64,000 nucleotides of DNA from contig NC_026657.2 of assembly GCF_000004075.3 (NCBI RefSeq), positions 24,460,408 to 24,524,407 of the forward strand, given 5' to 3'. The translations under genes and the position numbers were made by a program. The stretch is from Cucumis sativus. Taxonomy: Eukaryota > Streptophyta > Magnoliopsida > Cucurbitales > Cucurbitaceae. The notes under the pieces were generated by a model that saw only the letters and a list, made by a program, of their open reading frames with translations, searched no databases and had not been told where the DNA came from. The first letter of the stretch is position 1. Each line of letters opens with the position of its first letter. Shown one piece after another: positions 36,750 to 50,000 of this stretch.

Positions 36750-37320
36750 TATAAATACCCCAATTTGAAATTAGTGAAGGAATATATGTTTTGATAGATA
36801 TACAAACTGCCATTTTGTATATTGAGAAAGTCCATGCTCTAGTCAAAAATGACAACCTTTTAAAAATTGACTTGGTCTTAATGGTAGGTACATCAGCTTG
36901 TCCTTAACCCATGATTATTTTAAATTGTTATATTGGATATAATGGTGGATTTAGGGGGCTTTATATAAAAAGAAATTAAAAAATTTAAGAGGTTATAATT
37001 GGAACTCAAACCATGATTTTGATATTCTGACCATTTGTAATATAATATAAATATTATTTGTTCCTGATTGAATGATAGGTATTGCAAATTTATGTAATTT
37101 TTTATTTTGACTAACAATGTTACAAATCTTCTAAACCTATGAGAAAATACTAATTGGTGTCTCTCTTCATTCAATAAGTTAATTTAATTTTGGTGTGTTA
37201 CACTTACATGTCCAACTGGTTTGGGTCTTTAAGTTTAATTTTGATTTTTTTGGATCTCTTTTTTAAAAAAGGAATAGGTCAATTTTGGCTCCTAAGTTTT
37301 ATTTGGACTCTTTTTGGGTC
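36750..37320. other. Intergenic spacer upstream of the divergent channel gene
   Basis: AT-rich, no coding sequence recognised. It presumably holds the promoter of the divergent channel gene (first coding exon ends at 36694). The left arm of the next repeat unit begins at about 37325. Confidence 0.4.
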
Positions 37321-37324
37321 TTTT

Positions 37325-37800
37325 TAAATAAGATAGATGTTGGGTACTTGTCCAAGATGCACATGATACTTTTCTTGGTAGTTTTAAATTAGTTTATAAC
37401 ATAGGAACACAAACATAAAATTGATGGGAGATTAAATTTGAACTTAACTTATACGTATTTGTGTTCCACTTGATATGATATCGTGGATTGATAGCCATAA
37501 GAGGAAAGGCTTCCATTTGGGTATGTGTCGTGAGAGTACATTTGGAAAAAGGAATTTCAGATACATAAAGATTTACGGCTGCCCAATCCAGTAGTTGCTC
37601 CCCAACCAAATCACCTTATCCTAAAGCGTGTTAATAGTTGTTCTAGTTGCAGTGCTCTTCCTAAATGTCAATGGCATACCCTTTCGTGAACAATAGCATC
37701 TGCTCAACAAGCTCCCCCCTCTCCAATAATATAGGTCTGCTCTGCAAAAACCTCCTTCATATCCTTCATCATCTCTTTTAACTTCTCTCCACTTCCACTT
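37325..37800 (-). pseudogene. CNGC-like pseudogene 3 (binding-domain exon fragment)
   Basis: Only the 3' flank and the last exon of the divergent channel type are present. The frame is changed between GMPLTFRKSTATRTTINTL (about 37625-37685) and VGEQLLDWAAVNLYVSEIPF (about 37550-37609), and the start is replaced by a CCACTT simple repeat at about 37793. No other exon lies upstream before the next unit. Clearly dead. Confidence 0.8.
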
Positions 37801-38104
37801 CCACTTCAATGAACATTTTTTCAGAAAAATAAAAAAGTAAAATTATTACTAATGTATATATATATAAAATATTCACTTTGAAGAAATTATCTTTTTTTTT
37901 TTTATTTTATATTTTTATTGTCAAATGGATAGTTTGAAAGAATATCTTCCAGTATCTTCCTTCATCTTAGGAAGATCTATACCATGCTTAGTTTTAGTCT
38001 TAGGATAAGATTCACAACAAAATCACCCGATCTATCTTCACATCTCTCTTATAAATAAGTAAGGATGGATCAAAGAAAGCAAATAAGAAAGAAAAAAAAA
38101 TCGC

Positions 38105-38366
38105 CCATCAGTCCTCTTGTGGTGGGAGCTGTGAAACAGTTTTGTGTGAACCGACTACTTTGAGTGAAGGCTTAAAGTGGTAATTTGTTCGAAGTGGAGA
38201 TTATTAGGAGTACCAAAAAAGTTCCATATTAGTGTGGACAGCTATCTCAATCAGTATGGAGCCTTTTGTCATGGTACTGAAAACAAAGTCATGAAAGTGT
38301 ATATTCAAAGTCAACAATATCATATCATTGTAAAAATATTTGAAGGGCTTCTTGTCCCAACATTTT
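38105..38366 (+). mobile_element. TRIM-like LTR element remnant (copy 4)
   Basis: Internal part (GGTGGGAGCTGTGAAACAG and following) plus a 3' LTR ending CCCAACA at about 38366. Very similar to copy 2 over the LTR. Again located about 200 bp beyond the last exon of a truncated channel copy. Confidence 0.6.
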
Positions 38367-38554
38367 TCAAAAACAGAATTTGTAAGATGACAAATTATGA
38401 TTAGACAACTTGATAAGATATCCAAATTAGATAGATGTTGGGTTATCCAAGTTTCACATAAATACTTTTCTCGCTCGTTTTAAATTAGTCTATAACATAG
38501 GAACACAAATATAAAATTCAAGAGAAATTAAACTTTAAACTTAACCTATATGTA

Positions 38555-40543
38555 TTTGTGTCCCACTTGATATGATATTGTGGATCAATAGCTATAAGAG
38601 CGAAAGCTTCCATTTGGGTCTGTGTCTTGAGTGTACATTCGAACAAAGGAATTTCAGACACATGAAGAATTTTCACTGCCCAATCAGTAGCTGCTCCCCA
38701 AACAAATCACCTTTTCCAAACGTGCTAATCGTTGTTCTAGCTCCAATGCTCTTGCTAAATTTCAATCCCATACCTTTCGTGAATAATAGCATCTGCTCAA
38801 CAAGCTCCCCCTCTTGAATAATATAGTTATGCTCTGCAAAAATCATTAGCTTCATATCCTTCATCATCTCTTCTAACTTCTCCTCTTCAAATTCTTTAAG
38901 CATTGGAACCTGCCAATGAAACATTGATCAAGGTCATTTGTTTCTATTCGAACAATTTACTTAACAAATGTACCAAGCAAAACTCACCCTCTTTAGGATA
39001 TTGCAGCAAAGTTCTTTCTTTATCTCCTCAACGAATGGAGACGAAAACACGTCGAGCAGTGTTTTTAAATTGACATCATTTTTCCACCCAAACTTGTCTC
39101 TCACAAACTCCTTGATTTCCTTCTTCTTCTGAAATTTATAATAATCTATCCAAAAATCTATTTCACCATCTTTCTTTTGCATCGTCCTCCTTTTCTCCTC
39201 TAATCTTAAAGTCGAGGATCGCAGATATACTTGTTTAATGATGCACCCATTTCTTTGTTACTCATTTAGAAAAGGAGAGGTTTACATATTCGATGAGAAG
39301 ATCTTTAACAAACCTGCAAGTTGCCGATAAGATAAACAACTAGAAGTATCCCAGCAATGCTAACGAGAGCCGCAAAGATGTTTTCGCATGCATAGCTACT
39401 TGTAGTCAGGTTGGACCCAAATGAGCTGCAAATTGAATTCGACCAAACATGAGATGATACTATCACATTTCAATCTCTTCTAAACAAGGAAATTATTTGT
39501 ACCAGATGAGAGTTCTGGAAGTTGAAAAGTGATCTCATAATTTCAACAAAGAAGAGTTACTTCGAGTTATCGTTTAAAAATTATATATTCGAAAGGTACT
39601 CATACTCGAGAACATTATCATTTAACCAGCATGGATTGGTGGTGGTCTAACAGATCTAACATAATCTCAAACTTGGAATGCTTTAAGTCTAATTTTTCTC
39701 TCCCCGTATTTGCTCAGACTACGTTTTGATGATGAAGACCAACACATACAGAGGAAAAAAATATAATGAGATTATTGAACTTGTAAACTCAGACGACCAT
39801 TTGATCTAGTTCTAAGTTGAGTTGTAGATTATTGTCCTCGTAAAAAACATATACTCAAACCAATAGTCGATGCTTAAGGTAATAGCCATTTAAAATGAAG
39901 AAGAAACAGAGATGTGTTGAGAAGGAAAAGTTTCAAACCTTAATGCACGTAGTCCCCAAAAGAAGCAGCATAATAACTTTACGGGAAAATCATTTACCCT
40001 CGTGACACCAGATTGATGGGCGTTAAGAAATAAACCAAAATCGAATATTGCTGGATTAGGTGGATTGATAGGGCAAAAATTATCAACAAACCGTTCATTG
40101 CTTGTGATATCCTCACAAGAAAATGAATTCACCTTGCATCCACTGTTAAATTTGCATGCACTTTGCCAGCAATACAGTTCTCTTAGAACTGAGAAGCAGT
40201 ACCAAAATGCTCCAACCACCTTCACAAACGAAAAAAATACAACAGCTTCAAAACAAATACGATCATTCAGAACATTAAAACACTAAATCTCCATTTTTTA
40301 TAAACGGAAGGTAAAGAAACATACATGACTGGCAAGAATGAAGAGAAGGAAATTGAATGTGCCTCTGAACTTCCCGGTTACTGTTATGTCATTAGGAGCA
40401 GCACTCCTGGAAAGCTTCTTACATAACACATAGATTCGGATGATTCTTGGGACAAATTGGAAGAGGGGCAGATAGATCAGTCGCCACTTGTTTTCGAAAT
40501 ATTTGATACCTTTCTTACTTGTAAAGACTACTACAAGGATAAT
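38555..40543 (-). pseudogene. CNGC-like pseudogene 4 (exons 3-7)
   Basis: Exons: 40325-40543, 39939-40219, 39314-39425, 38988 to about 39230, and 38555-38909. The S4/S5, pore and S6 exons are open (filter GSNL). Three defects are visible. The C-linker exon's acceptor reads CAA-G instead of the CAG-G of its relatives. The binding exon lacks one T near 38690, so it ends at LLIGQ. Exons 1-2 are missing: homology to intron 2 of pseudogene 1 ends at about 41050. A 5'-truncated tandem copy. Confidence 0.83.
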
Positions 40544-41149
40544 CTGCACATTTCATGTTGTCAATGTTAAGAATTGAAGTTTGAAGGTACTTCTTGATGA
40601 TCATTTGTATCATTTTTGCCGCAGATTAGTTGGGTGTGGCTTGACTTTTGAGTTTTTTTGCTGTAAACCTTCTATTTGAACCCATGCCTTTATTTTTATG
40701 TCTGTTTGGTAATTTCATGAAAGATAATAATTAAGCTATGTCGACCTTCCAAAAAATGCAAATATATTAAAATGTATTAATGACAAACTCGTTGATAGAC
40801 TCTTATTGCGATTTGGTTGTCATGAACAGACCCAAAGAATTGGATTATATTTTATGTCCATTGAACAGAAGATTCGAGAAATGAATATTTCTTCTCACGA
40901 CCCATATTCCAAATCTCAATAGATGTTAGAAATTAGAATCTGAAAAAGATGCATACTTCTCTCCTTGCGCTAAATCAAGCATTGAGATGAAATTTCATGT
41001 TCTCTAATAGATCCTAAGATTTAAATTGTATCTCTTCTGTATAAATCTTAAAATATTTAAGTGTTAAAACTGCTTTAAAATATGAAAAATGGTATAGGAT
41101 AACATTTTGAGAATATGATATAACAATTATAGCACATTGTTTTAAGATT

Positions 41150-42530
41150 TTGTAAATATGGCAAAATTCTTACTTCTTTACCTTAAATTTGTTATTATTC
41201 CTAAAATATCATTCAATAACTTATTTTTCTTTCTCTTTTTAATGCCCCACTCGTTATTTATTTATTCTCTCACTTTTTAAGGTCCTAATTATTTGTTTAT
41301 TCTTATACTATAAAAATTATTTATTATTTCTATCTTAATCTTAATTTTAGAATATCAATAGTACAATAATTGTAATATAAAATATAATGGTTGTTGATCG
41401 GAGTAATTTAACTCCATTTGTATTTTTTCTTTTTTACTTTCTTCGATGTGTATTTTGAGTTAAATCTGATTCTAAATTATTTTGTTTTATTTTTTTACAT
41501 TAATTTTGTTTTGGTTTTACTTTGTCTCAGTTTTGTATATCAGTTTTCTGATATACTTATATTATATGTATTTGTTGGTTAGTATACTTACTACGTGATT
41601 TTTCGTTTTTTCAAAATTTATACAGTTCATTAGAGTATTATTAAGTATATGAATGATGTAACTCAGTGTATCATTATCAAGTATATCAACAATATATTGT
41701 TAAAGCATATCAGTAAAGTGAATCATTATCAAGTATATGAACCAAGCTTACAAGTGTATATTAATAGTATATGAAATATATAAGTAGGACTTCAAGTATA
41801 TCAAGTGCATTTAATCAATCAATTGTACAAGTGAATAATACTAAATGTATATGCAGTGCATCAGGTGTATCAAACATAATGTTTCAGGTGTCTATCAAAA
41901 TGTATCAAATGTATAAAAAAGTATCAGTTGCATCAAGTGTATCAATTAAATGTATCGAGTGTATCAAGAAGTATCAGGTGTATCAAAAGGTATTAGGTGT
42001 ATCAGTATAAGGTGTATCAAACGTATATTAGTAACAAAGTAATTTGTGACATTTTACCTCTTAATGTGTGGGTTGGGCTTCGTTTTTGTCATTTTTGTAA
42101 ATAATAAAGCGTATGTGCTATAGACTTAATTATTATAACTTATTTTATATTTTTGCAAGTGCCCCTTTAATAAATGTATCGACAATACAACAAAAGTACT
42201 ATACTTAGTGCATCAATGTATTTAATTAATTGAGTGTATTTGAAAATTTTAATAAATGTATCAACAACATATCAAGTGTATCAAACCAATTATATGTATG
42301 AAGTGTTATTTAATTCATCGAGTGTATCAACAAGTATATCAAAAACACATCAAGTGTATCAATAACATATCAAATGATGCGTGAAAATGTTTATAATTCT
42401 AGAGGGTAGGTTTGTAATTTTGTATTTTTCAAATGTGGGTTGAACTTGAATTTTGTCTTTTTTGCAAATTCAAAAGAAGTGTGCCATGGATCTAATTTCT
42501 AAAACTAATTTTGGTATATTTGCTAGAGTC
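41150..42530. mobile_element. Possible MULE-like non-autonomous element
   Basis: TGTAAATATGGCAAAATTCT at the left and TTGGTATATTTGCTA at the right are imperfect inverted matches. Between them are two blocks of minisatellite each followed by a similar roughly 130-bp spacer. Terminal phrases with (T/C)AAATATGGCAAAA are frequent on non-autonomous Mutator-like elements of plants. Boundaries are uncertain. Confidence 0.3.
41636..42372. repeat. AAGTGTATCAA minisatellite, two blocks
   Basis: Dozens of imperfect 9-12 bp units around AAGTGTATCA at 41640-42020 and again at 42165-42375. They are separated by a spacer at about 42045-42160 that recurs in diverged form at about 42405-42530, giving a higher-order structure of roughly 400-500 bp. 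Confidence 0.75.
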
Positions 42531-42539
42531 CTTTAAAAT

Positions 42540-43790
42540 ATTTATAAAATAGGAGTCTATCTATAGTTTGATAATAGTATGAAATATTGATGTTTTAATT
42601 TTATGAAAAGGTTGACAGGGATGGAAATTTAAAAAACAAAAAATGGTGGAAGTTAGATTAATGAATGAAATTTTCATTCTAACTTAATTATACTATGATT
42701 ATCATTTAATCACATGTACCACAATATTTAGATAGTCTATTGTAAATGAATATTACAAAAAAAGTTTGAATTATGTTAAAAGTAAATATGTTTTTTTTTT
42801 GTGTGGTTTTTTTTGCAAAATAAATAACTTGATGTTTTGGGTAAAAAATAAAGGTAAAAGTTGAGAAAAATAATACATAAAACTGAATCTTTTGTAAAAA
42901 TGATATCTAATATGTAATCCGAACATCTAGAACTATAAAGTTTTTTAAAAAAAATTGATATGGACTGAATGATAAACAAGCGTGACAACGAAAGTAGAAT
43001 TGAAAGGAACGCACTAATTTCATCTAATTAACATGAAACTGTAATTAAAATATGAATTTAAAAAATAATATTCTTTAAATTCTTTCATCATTTTCATTGA
43101 TTTCAAGCGGTAAACGATTATAACAATCTTCTCTGCTATTTTCTCGTTTTAGAATACGGTTGTGGAATCGAATTGGTGACCGAATTTTGTGTTTTGAGAG
43201 AAAAAAAGAAAAAAAGAAAAAAGAACTCACTCCAAATTTCTTATCCAATTTTCAATAAACCTCCTCGGATTGCTCAATCAATATTGAGGAATATATATTT
43301 AATTCTTATGCAAATCCAATTTGCATTTAAATGATATTTAATTAGAGAGAAAACAAGGTGGATTTGGTGTTCAATTAGGTTACATGCATGAAGTTGAATC
43401 ACCTTTTCATTTTGCATGTTTAATTTTATTCAACTAAAATTCAAATGAAAATTGAATTTCATTCAATTCAATTTTCAAATCATTTGATTTTTTAAATTTA
43501 TGATTCTTTTATTATTTTATTTTAATTACCATCAATCTAATTCATCCCATTCGAATCTATATCCAATTTTTTCCATATTTAAATCTTATTTAAATATCAC
43601 TTATTTCTCAAAAACTTGTTAATTAAAACAAATATTATTAACAAAACTAATTCAAACTATTTTGAATTTTTTATATTTAAATTATATTTAAATATCAATT
43701 GTTTCTCAAAACTCGTTAATAATATGCTACATTTTTAACAAAATTAATTTGAATTATTTTGAATTTTTAATCACTCTCTATTATAAATTT
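42540..43790. other. AT-rich region without genes
   Basis: Nothing coding recognised. A purine-rich run (GAAAAAAAG repeats) lies at about 43200-43225. The right part may belong to the LTR-like repeat that follows. Confidence 0.4.
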
Positions 43791-43799
43791 CATTACCAT

Positions 43800-44680
43800 A
43801 GTGAGCTAATAGAGGGACTTAGTGCACTTATAGATCATGAGCTCTAACGATTTGAGATTAACTAACTAAACTCGTTTGGATCAAACTAATCAACATTTGT
43901 TAACTAACGGGTCATTTCATTGAAGTTCCGTAGTTGCATTTCCCTTTCTATAGATATACTTATGTCCACTATATATAACTATGTTAGTAAGTTAACCCTT
44001 CACAGTTTGTTTGTAATTTCAGTTGGGTTAAAATATCATTTTAACCCCAAGACTACACATTTGCTCTTTAAGTCCCACGAATCCACTATTAAACAATTGG
44101 TTTAAGGTTCAACCTATAAATCAAATCTCTCTCGGGTCAATGAGAGGGTGGGGCCCCTTGTTCAAGACTTAGTTTCAATCCTTAAGGGAATAACTTATCT
44201 ACTAACCCTAAAGTTGGTCGATGTGAATTTCATCATGCATCCTATGTCCTCAACTATTAACCAAGTCTTACCCCTGAAATGTGAGGCATATAGGGTCGAC
44301 GTTGATGAACTGTCCTTACCTATGCAGATCTAAGGATAATCACGTGTAAATAGGAGTTCATAGTTAGCTTATGATTAAAGTTAAGTCATCCGATAAAAAG
44401 AAATAGTCAATTTTAAAACACCAAAGTGTTATAATGTGAAAGTGAATATTCAATAGTCCGATCTTATGCAAACTATTTACATTGGAAGCCTTCACTTTCA
44501 CGTCTCTACATGAAGTAGGCCACATTCATAGTATTACCAGAATAAGACGTCCAACCTTATTCATATACTATAGACCATTTAAGCTGTGAACTCTACATAA
44601 CTCATATTTATGTGTCTACATAAAGTTCAAGTCCACAAAATAGTCTCGAGATCTTAATTTATTTGATTCAAAATTATAGT
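43800..44680. mobile_element. LTR-like repeat fragment
   Basis: Contains long, less AT-rich phrases such as AGAGGGTGGGGCCCCTTGTT and TATGCAGATCTAAGGATAAT. I associate these with long terminal repeats that are abundant in cucurbit genomes. That is memory, not a search. No coding domains are attached, so it would be a solo or partial LTR. Ends not defined. Old. Confidence 0.4.
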
Positions 44681-44904
44681 GTCCTATTTCACTAATAAAT
44701 CATTTAATAACCCGATTATTGAATGTAATTTACAAACTACGAGTTTTAAAACATAAATTTCAATAAAACTAATATAGTTAATTACAAAAGATTCTTGACA
44801 TGTAGAAATAATTTCGTTGAAACGGACAGAAATATAATATCTCATAATATTCTCAAAATTTTTAAATTTTGTCAAAATTGGAGGAAGAAAAAAATTCCAA
44901 ACAA

Positions 44905-45250
44905 AAATTTGAGCCTTTTGAAATCTTGAAATTTTGAGATTTTGATAAAAAATTTACACTATAATTTTGATTAGATACTAAAAGATCAATTGAGATATGT
45001 TCATCTAAGTGACATCCAACTTTTTTGTTGATGCAAGAAAGTGAAGGTTTTTAAAGGAGACGTGTTCATCTAAGTTTCATGAAACTTTTTTGTGAATGCA
45101 AGAAAGTAAAGATTTTTGAAGCAATGACAACATGGTCTAAGTTGGTGAGTACTTTTTCTTCTAATATCTCAAATGTGGAGGCTGATTTTGATTGATTTGG
45201 AGATGGTAAATTTGCTAAATGATATGATTTTATCAACTATACAAAAATCT
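44905..45250. repeat. Dispersed repeat, arm 2
   Basis: Diverged partner of 31375-31630. It contains an internal partial duplication (GTGTTCATCTAAGT and GAATGCAAGAAAGT phrases). Confidence 0.5.
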
Positions 45251-45254
45251 TTAT

Positions 45255-46990
45255 CTTCAAACTCGTTTTGATGAGCCCATGATTTGAGATTTAGTTTGTT
45301 TGCATTGTACTTTGTTAGCTTCCAAGTTAAATTTGATTATAATTGTTGGTTGAGTAAAATTTGAAAATTTAGATGATTGTTAGTTGAATGTAAACATTTT
45401 ACCATTTTCCACCTATACTGTTACAATATTTTATTCTCTTATGAAACAATATTATTAAATTACCAACCCTTCCTATTATCTACGAATTCAGGTAAGTTTG
45501 TTTCCTTCTTATATAAAAAAGTTGTCTGCATAAAAGATGTTAGGAGAATTTATATATGTGATTTTTGACGGGTATGTAGACTAATGAAGAAATTGATAAT
45601 TAGAAGATCCGAACAAGCTCGTCAAGTTAAGCTGGTCAAGATGAACGTTTAATGGATATATTATATTTAGCTTGATATTGAAGGCTTCTCATTGTGATGT
45701 GAACTTCTCATTGTGATGTGAACTTTGAGAAGATAAAAAATATACACGAAGAGCATTGAATTGAAAGATCAATTCACGAAGTTAGGAGGAGCCTAGACTA
45801 GTCTTAAAAGAGATTCTGATTATCTTCATGGGAGCTTGAGTTTACTTTTAGTTATGGTTATAACTATTTTATGTAACTATTGAAACGCTCCCCAAATGTA
45901 TGTGGTATTTGTTAAAATGGGTTATCAAAGTGCACAGTGTTATTTATCTTATGTGTGCTTTAGTTAATCTTGTAGTTAAATACTTGTGATATAGCTAAAA
46001 AATATTTAACCTTCTCACTTTTCATATATGCCGTAATCGAATCAACAAACTTAAAACATACTTTGCATTTTTCTTTTAATTTTAGGAGTGAAACATAAAC
46101 AAAATCAATAAATAAGGTATGTCAAAACAATTATTCAAGTTTGAGGTTAAAATTAGGACCATTGTTCAAGTTTTAGTTTAAAATTTGGTATTTTCTTCTC
46201 TTCTTTTTGATAGCATCTCATTTGATTTTCTTTTGTCATTAACAAAATGGATTACAACCTAAGGGATGATATTGGATAAAATGTTTTTCAAAAATCATTT
46301 TCATTTTGTCCATATTTTCTAAAAATTACTTTTTATACACAAGTGTGTCCAAGAAATATAGGAAAAGTTGCTGTTGGAAGAAGAAAACCCTTGATATTTA
46401 TTTTTTATTTTATTATAACCAATAGGTAAGGGTCCGTCATTTTTGAAAAATAAATAAGGAAAGGAAGGTAATACAGAAGAAAGTATTTGTTGTGATGGAT
46501 AATTTATAACTTAAACAAAGTATTTATTCGATCATTAATTTATAACTTTTATTGTGTTGATGAGGGAAGTTCAAGGTATTTGTTGGTGACTGTTCTGCCT
46601 TGTCATATTTGATTCTTCTCTAACACAATTTGCTAGATACTTAAAAGAGTTTATTAATGTTGAGTTATGAAGTTGCCAACGGGTAGAGTCATTGAAAACA
46701 CTGCAGGGAGAGAGTCAACCAACTGAACTTCATCCACATTTCAATTGGATAGACCAAATATTAATATTTGAAGTTGGTTAGGCAACACAGTTCTCAGGTT
46801 TTTAAAATGTAATATTTTTAGTCGTTAAGTTTAAAAGGGTACTGAAGAGTTGATTAATTTTGGTGGGGATATGAAAAGTAATGAAGGATTGCAGCCATAT
46901 ATCTTCATGGTAGATTGTCCACACCCAAGTAATGAAGATATGGTCACATACATACGTATCCATGAACTTTGAATTCGGGATTTAAGACTT
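45255..46990. other. AT-rich intergenic region
   Basis: No gene recognised. A doubled GAACTTCTCATTGTGATGT is at about 45685-45725. The right end (about 46700-47015) should include the 3' untranslated region of the channel gene that follows on the - strand. Confidence 0.45.
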
Positions 46991-47015
46991 CAACAAAATT
47001 GAACTTCAATCACTT

Positions 47016-50000
47016 TCAGAGAACATGTGGAGACTCCGGAGGAAAGGGTGTTTCATTGCTCTGTTCTTGCAAGCCATTGCTGTTGCTAGGTCCAGCTTCG
47101 TCATTGCTTCCAATCCCTTTTTTTCTTCTATGATTTAAAGCACGTACTATGCGAGCAATAAATCTAGAGGCATGAAGGCTTGTGGTGGTGGCTGCAGGTT
47201 GTGGATTCCCAATTTCAACCACTACGCTTTGCTCACATTTCTCTCTTTCACGCTTATTCTTGAAGTAACGACGCCACGCAGCTTGCAAGACGACAGCAGC
47301 CCATGCAGCCCATCGTTCTTTTAAGTTTGGATCATTTCTAAGCTCTCGACTGATGAGCCACCAGAATTTGGAGACCACATTCTTCAAATCATTTGCAGTT
47401 AAAACAAATGCTTCCACTTTGGTGTGTGTAGACACAGTTTTTGTGGACATGGGAACAGTGGTTAAGAGTGGATCTTTCAATACCCATTTCAAGAGATCTT
47501 CTCCAAAGAAATCACCTTTTGTAAGGCTCTCAGAAGAACCTGATATTTCATCACTCCTACTGGAATTGGAATAGATCCATAATTTTCCATGGATTATGAA
47601 GATCATCTCGTCTAGCGGTTCTCCTTCACGAACGATGAAGTTACGTTCAATATATAGCCTTGGCTTCAGATAACTACAGACGGCATCCAAGAATTTCTCG
47701 TCCGTGTTTTGAAACATTGAAACCTTTACCACATATTACAACAATACCATGGAAGTCAGACACAACATCATGAATGGAAACAGAAAGGAGAGCGAGAAAC
47801 TTACACTTTTGATTGCACGTAAGCAAAGATGTCTTGTTGTGTCCCTTCTAAGGTCTTTAGGAAGATTATTGAGAATGTTAGCAACATCAACACCTCTAGT
47901 CTTCCGCCATTTATACTTCTCGTATTGTTTGATCCGATTCCTTAGATCACGCGGGAGAGAATGGTAGGCCATCCACAGTTCAATATCTTGCCCCTTCAAT
48001 CTCATTTCCTCCAGTCTAGCAATTGTTGCCTGAAGATATGTCTGTTTTGCAATCAAATTGCCATGTCAGGGTGTTACTGGTGTTGCCTTTAAACCTTGTA
48101 ACAGCAATGCTAGTAGAATAGATATGGGAATATTAGTGGGTATTAAAGGTATACTAGTAATTAGTTTGGGAATTCGTTACGCCTGTTGGTTAGAAAAATA
48201 GAAAGGGCGGGGAATCAAGAAGATATCCATTATTTTGGTGAGTGACTTAAGGCGTGAGAGAGATTGCAAGAGAATGGTCCAAATACCCTGAACACTTGGT
48301 TTCTCATGCGTTTGATTATCTTCTACCTTTCAATAAATTTGGGTTCTATCACCATGTTACCATGTACTGAAACATTTATTTCTAGATCATGAAATCATAG
48401 ATGAATCTTAAATTGACACTGACCTGCAAATTTCCTATTAGAAGTGCAAACAATACCAGGCCCGCAATCGTTATGGAGATGGCAAAGTAAATTTCCCATA
48501 TATCCTTGCTAGTTTTGAGGCCTTGACCCAAAGAACTGAGAAAAGTAGGAAGTGATCAAATATGTAAACGTAGAGTAGGGATGGAGAACAAATACATAAG
48601 ACATAGGCTTTTGAATACAGACCTTAGATTCTGCAGACCCCACCAACAACAATAAGAGAACTTCCATATGAAATCAGTCGAAGAGACAACGCCAGAATTC
48701 AGGGCATCATCAAATATTCCGTAGTCTAAAGCTGTTGTGACATTTGATGCTGTTCCAGAGCAAACATCATTTATGCATGATCTCTCAAAAGAGCTGTTGT
48801 TATTCATCCGAGAGCAATATGGATGACTATTACACCTTATTTGCACGCAGGATGCTTTACGCTCAACAGAAAACAAGTACCAAAAGGCTCCAAAGGCCTG
48901 GAAGGAACAGATAGATACTGAGTTAATGCTAAGATATGGGCAAATGTACAGAAGTACAGAAGACTGATGGCATGTTTGAAATACCGAGAACATGTTTGGA
49001 ATGATTTTCTAATTACTTAAAAAATGTGTTTTTAGCCGGAATCAGCACAACCAATGATTTTACAATTTCGAACAGAAATCCACACTACTTTCACTGAACA
49101 ACCAAGTTGATAAGATAAGATGGAAAAGCACAAGGACACGTTATTTCCAACGCCAAAGAAACCCATAATACCTAACAGGTTATTTTGTAGTCTTCATAAA
49201 TATCCTCTGATTTGAGAAAAAGAAACAAACAGTTAATGAGACATAATGAGCTCTTGTTCAAGAAGAGTTTAAGACCGACTACACTATATCACTCAATGCA
49301 AAACTTTCCTAATTAGCTCTTAACTAACCTAAGAAAAAGTATCCACTTATACGATCAATGCTTTCCAAATTTTTTGAGTTTTGAATAATGCCAGTCTCAC
49401 TCTGAAAGCCTCTCAACTTAAGCTGTTTTTTTACTGAATACAGATGAGATGAATCCTTAAAGATAAGTAGCAATTAATTAATGGTATGCAAGAAAATAAC
49501 AAGATAAAGATTGGCGGTGAACGTACATGACTTGCAAGCATATACAGGAAGAGATTGAATAAAGCTTTGACTCCAGCAGAGTCGGGCAAAATTCCAGAAC
49601 TCCATCTAACTTTCTTTAAGAATAAGTAAACTCGAGACACCCTTGGAAAATACTGAAATATAAGGATAAATTTCAATGACCTTAGAGCGGTTAAATGAGA
49701 AGCTTTTGTTCCTTGAGTGACTATTAGAATCACCACCTGCACACATGTTTTCTCACATGTCACTGGATAACATATATAACTTTAATGTTCCGAATACTAT
49801 ACTTAGGCAGAATAATAGTCCAAACCTGTGGGAGAGGAAGAACAGCAAGAACGTCAACGGTAAAGTAAGATAAAAGATATCTTGTAGCTAATGTGCAAAG
49901 TCTTCCACTACTTGCATCATTCGGGGCAGTATAACCAATGCGAAAATGAAAAACAATGAGAAGTATGTAGCCAAAATCAACAAGCGAACGTAAAACTACA

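Noticed and set aside
41771-42010. 79-codon open frame
   Set aside because: It lies wholly within the AAGTGTATCA minisatellite and reads as a repetitive peptide.
41636-42372. CRISPR-like repeat array
   Set aside because: Units are 9-12 bp, imperfect and without uniform spacers, in a plant nuclear context. It is a minisatellite.
44148-44333. 61-codon frame beginning MGPLVQDL
   Set aside because: It falls within the LTR-like repeat and shows no protein motif.
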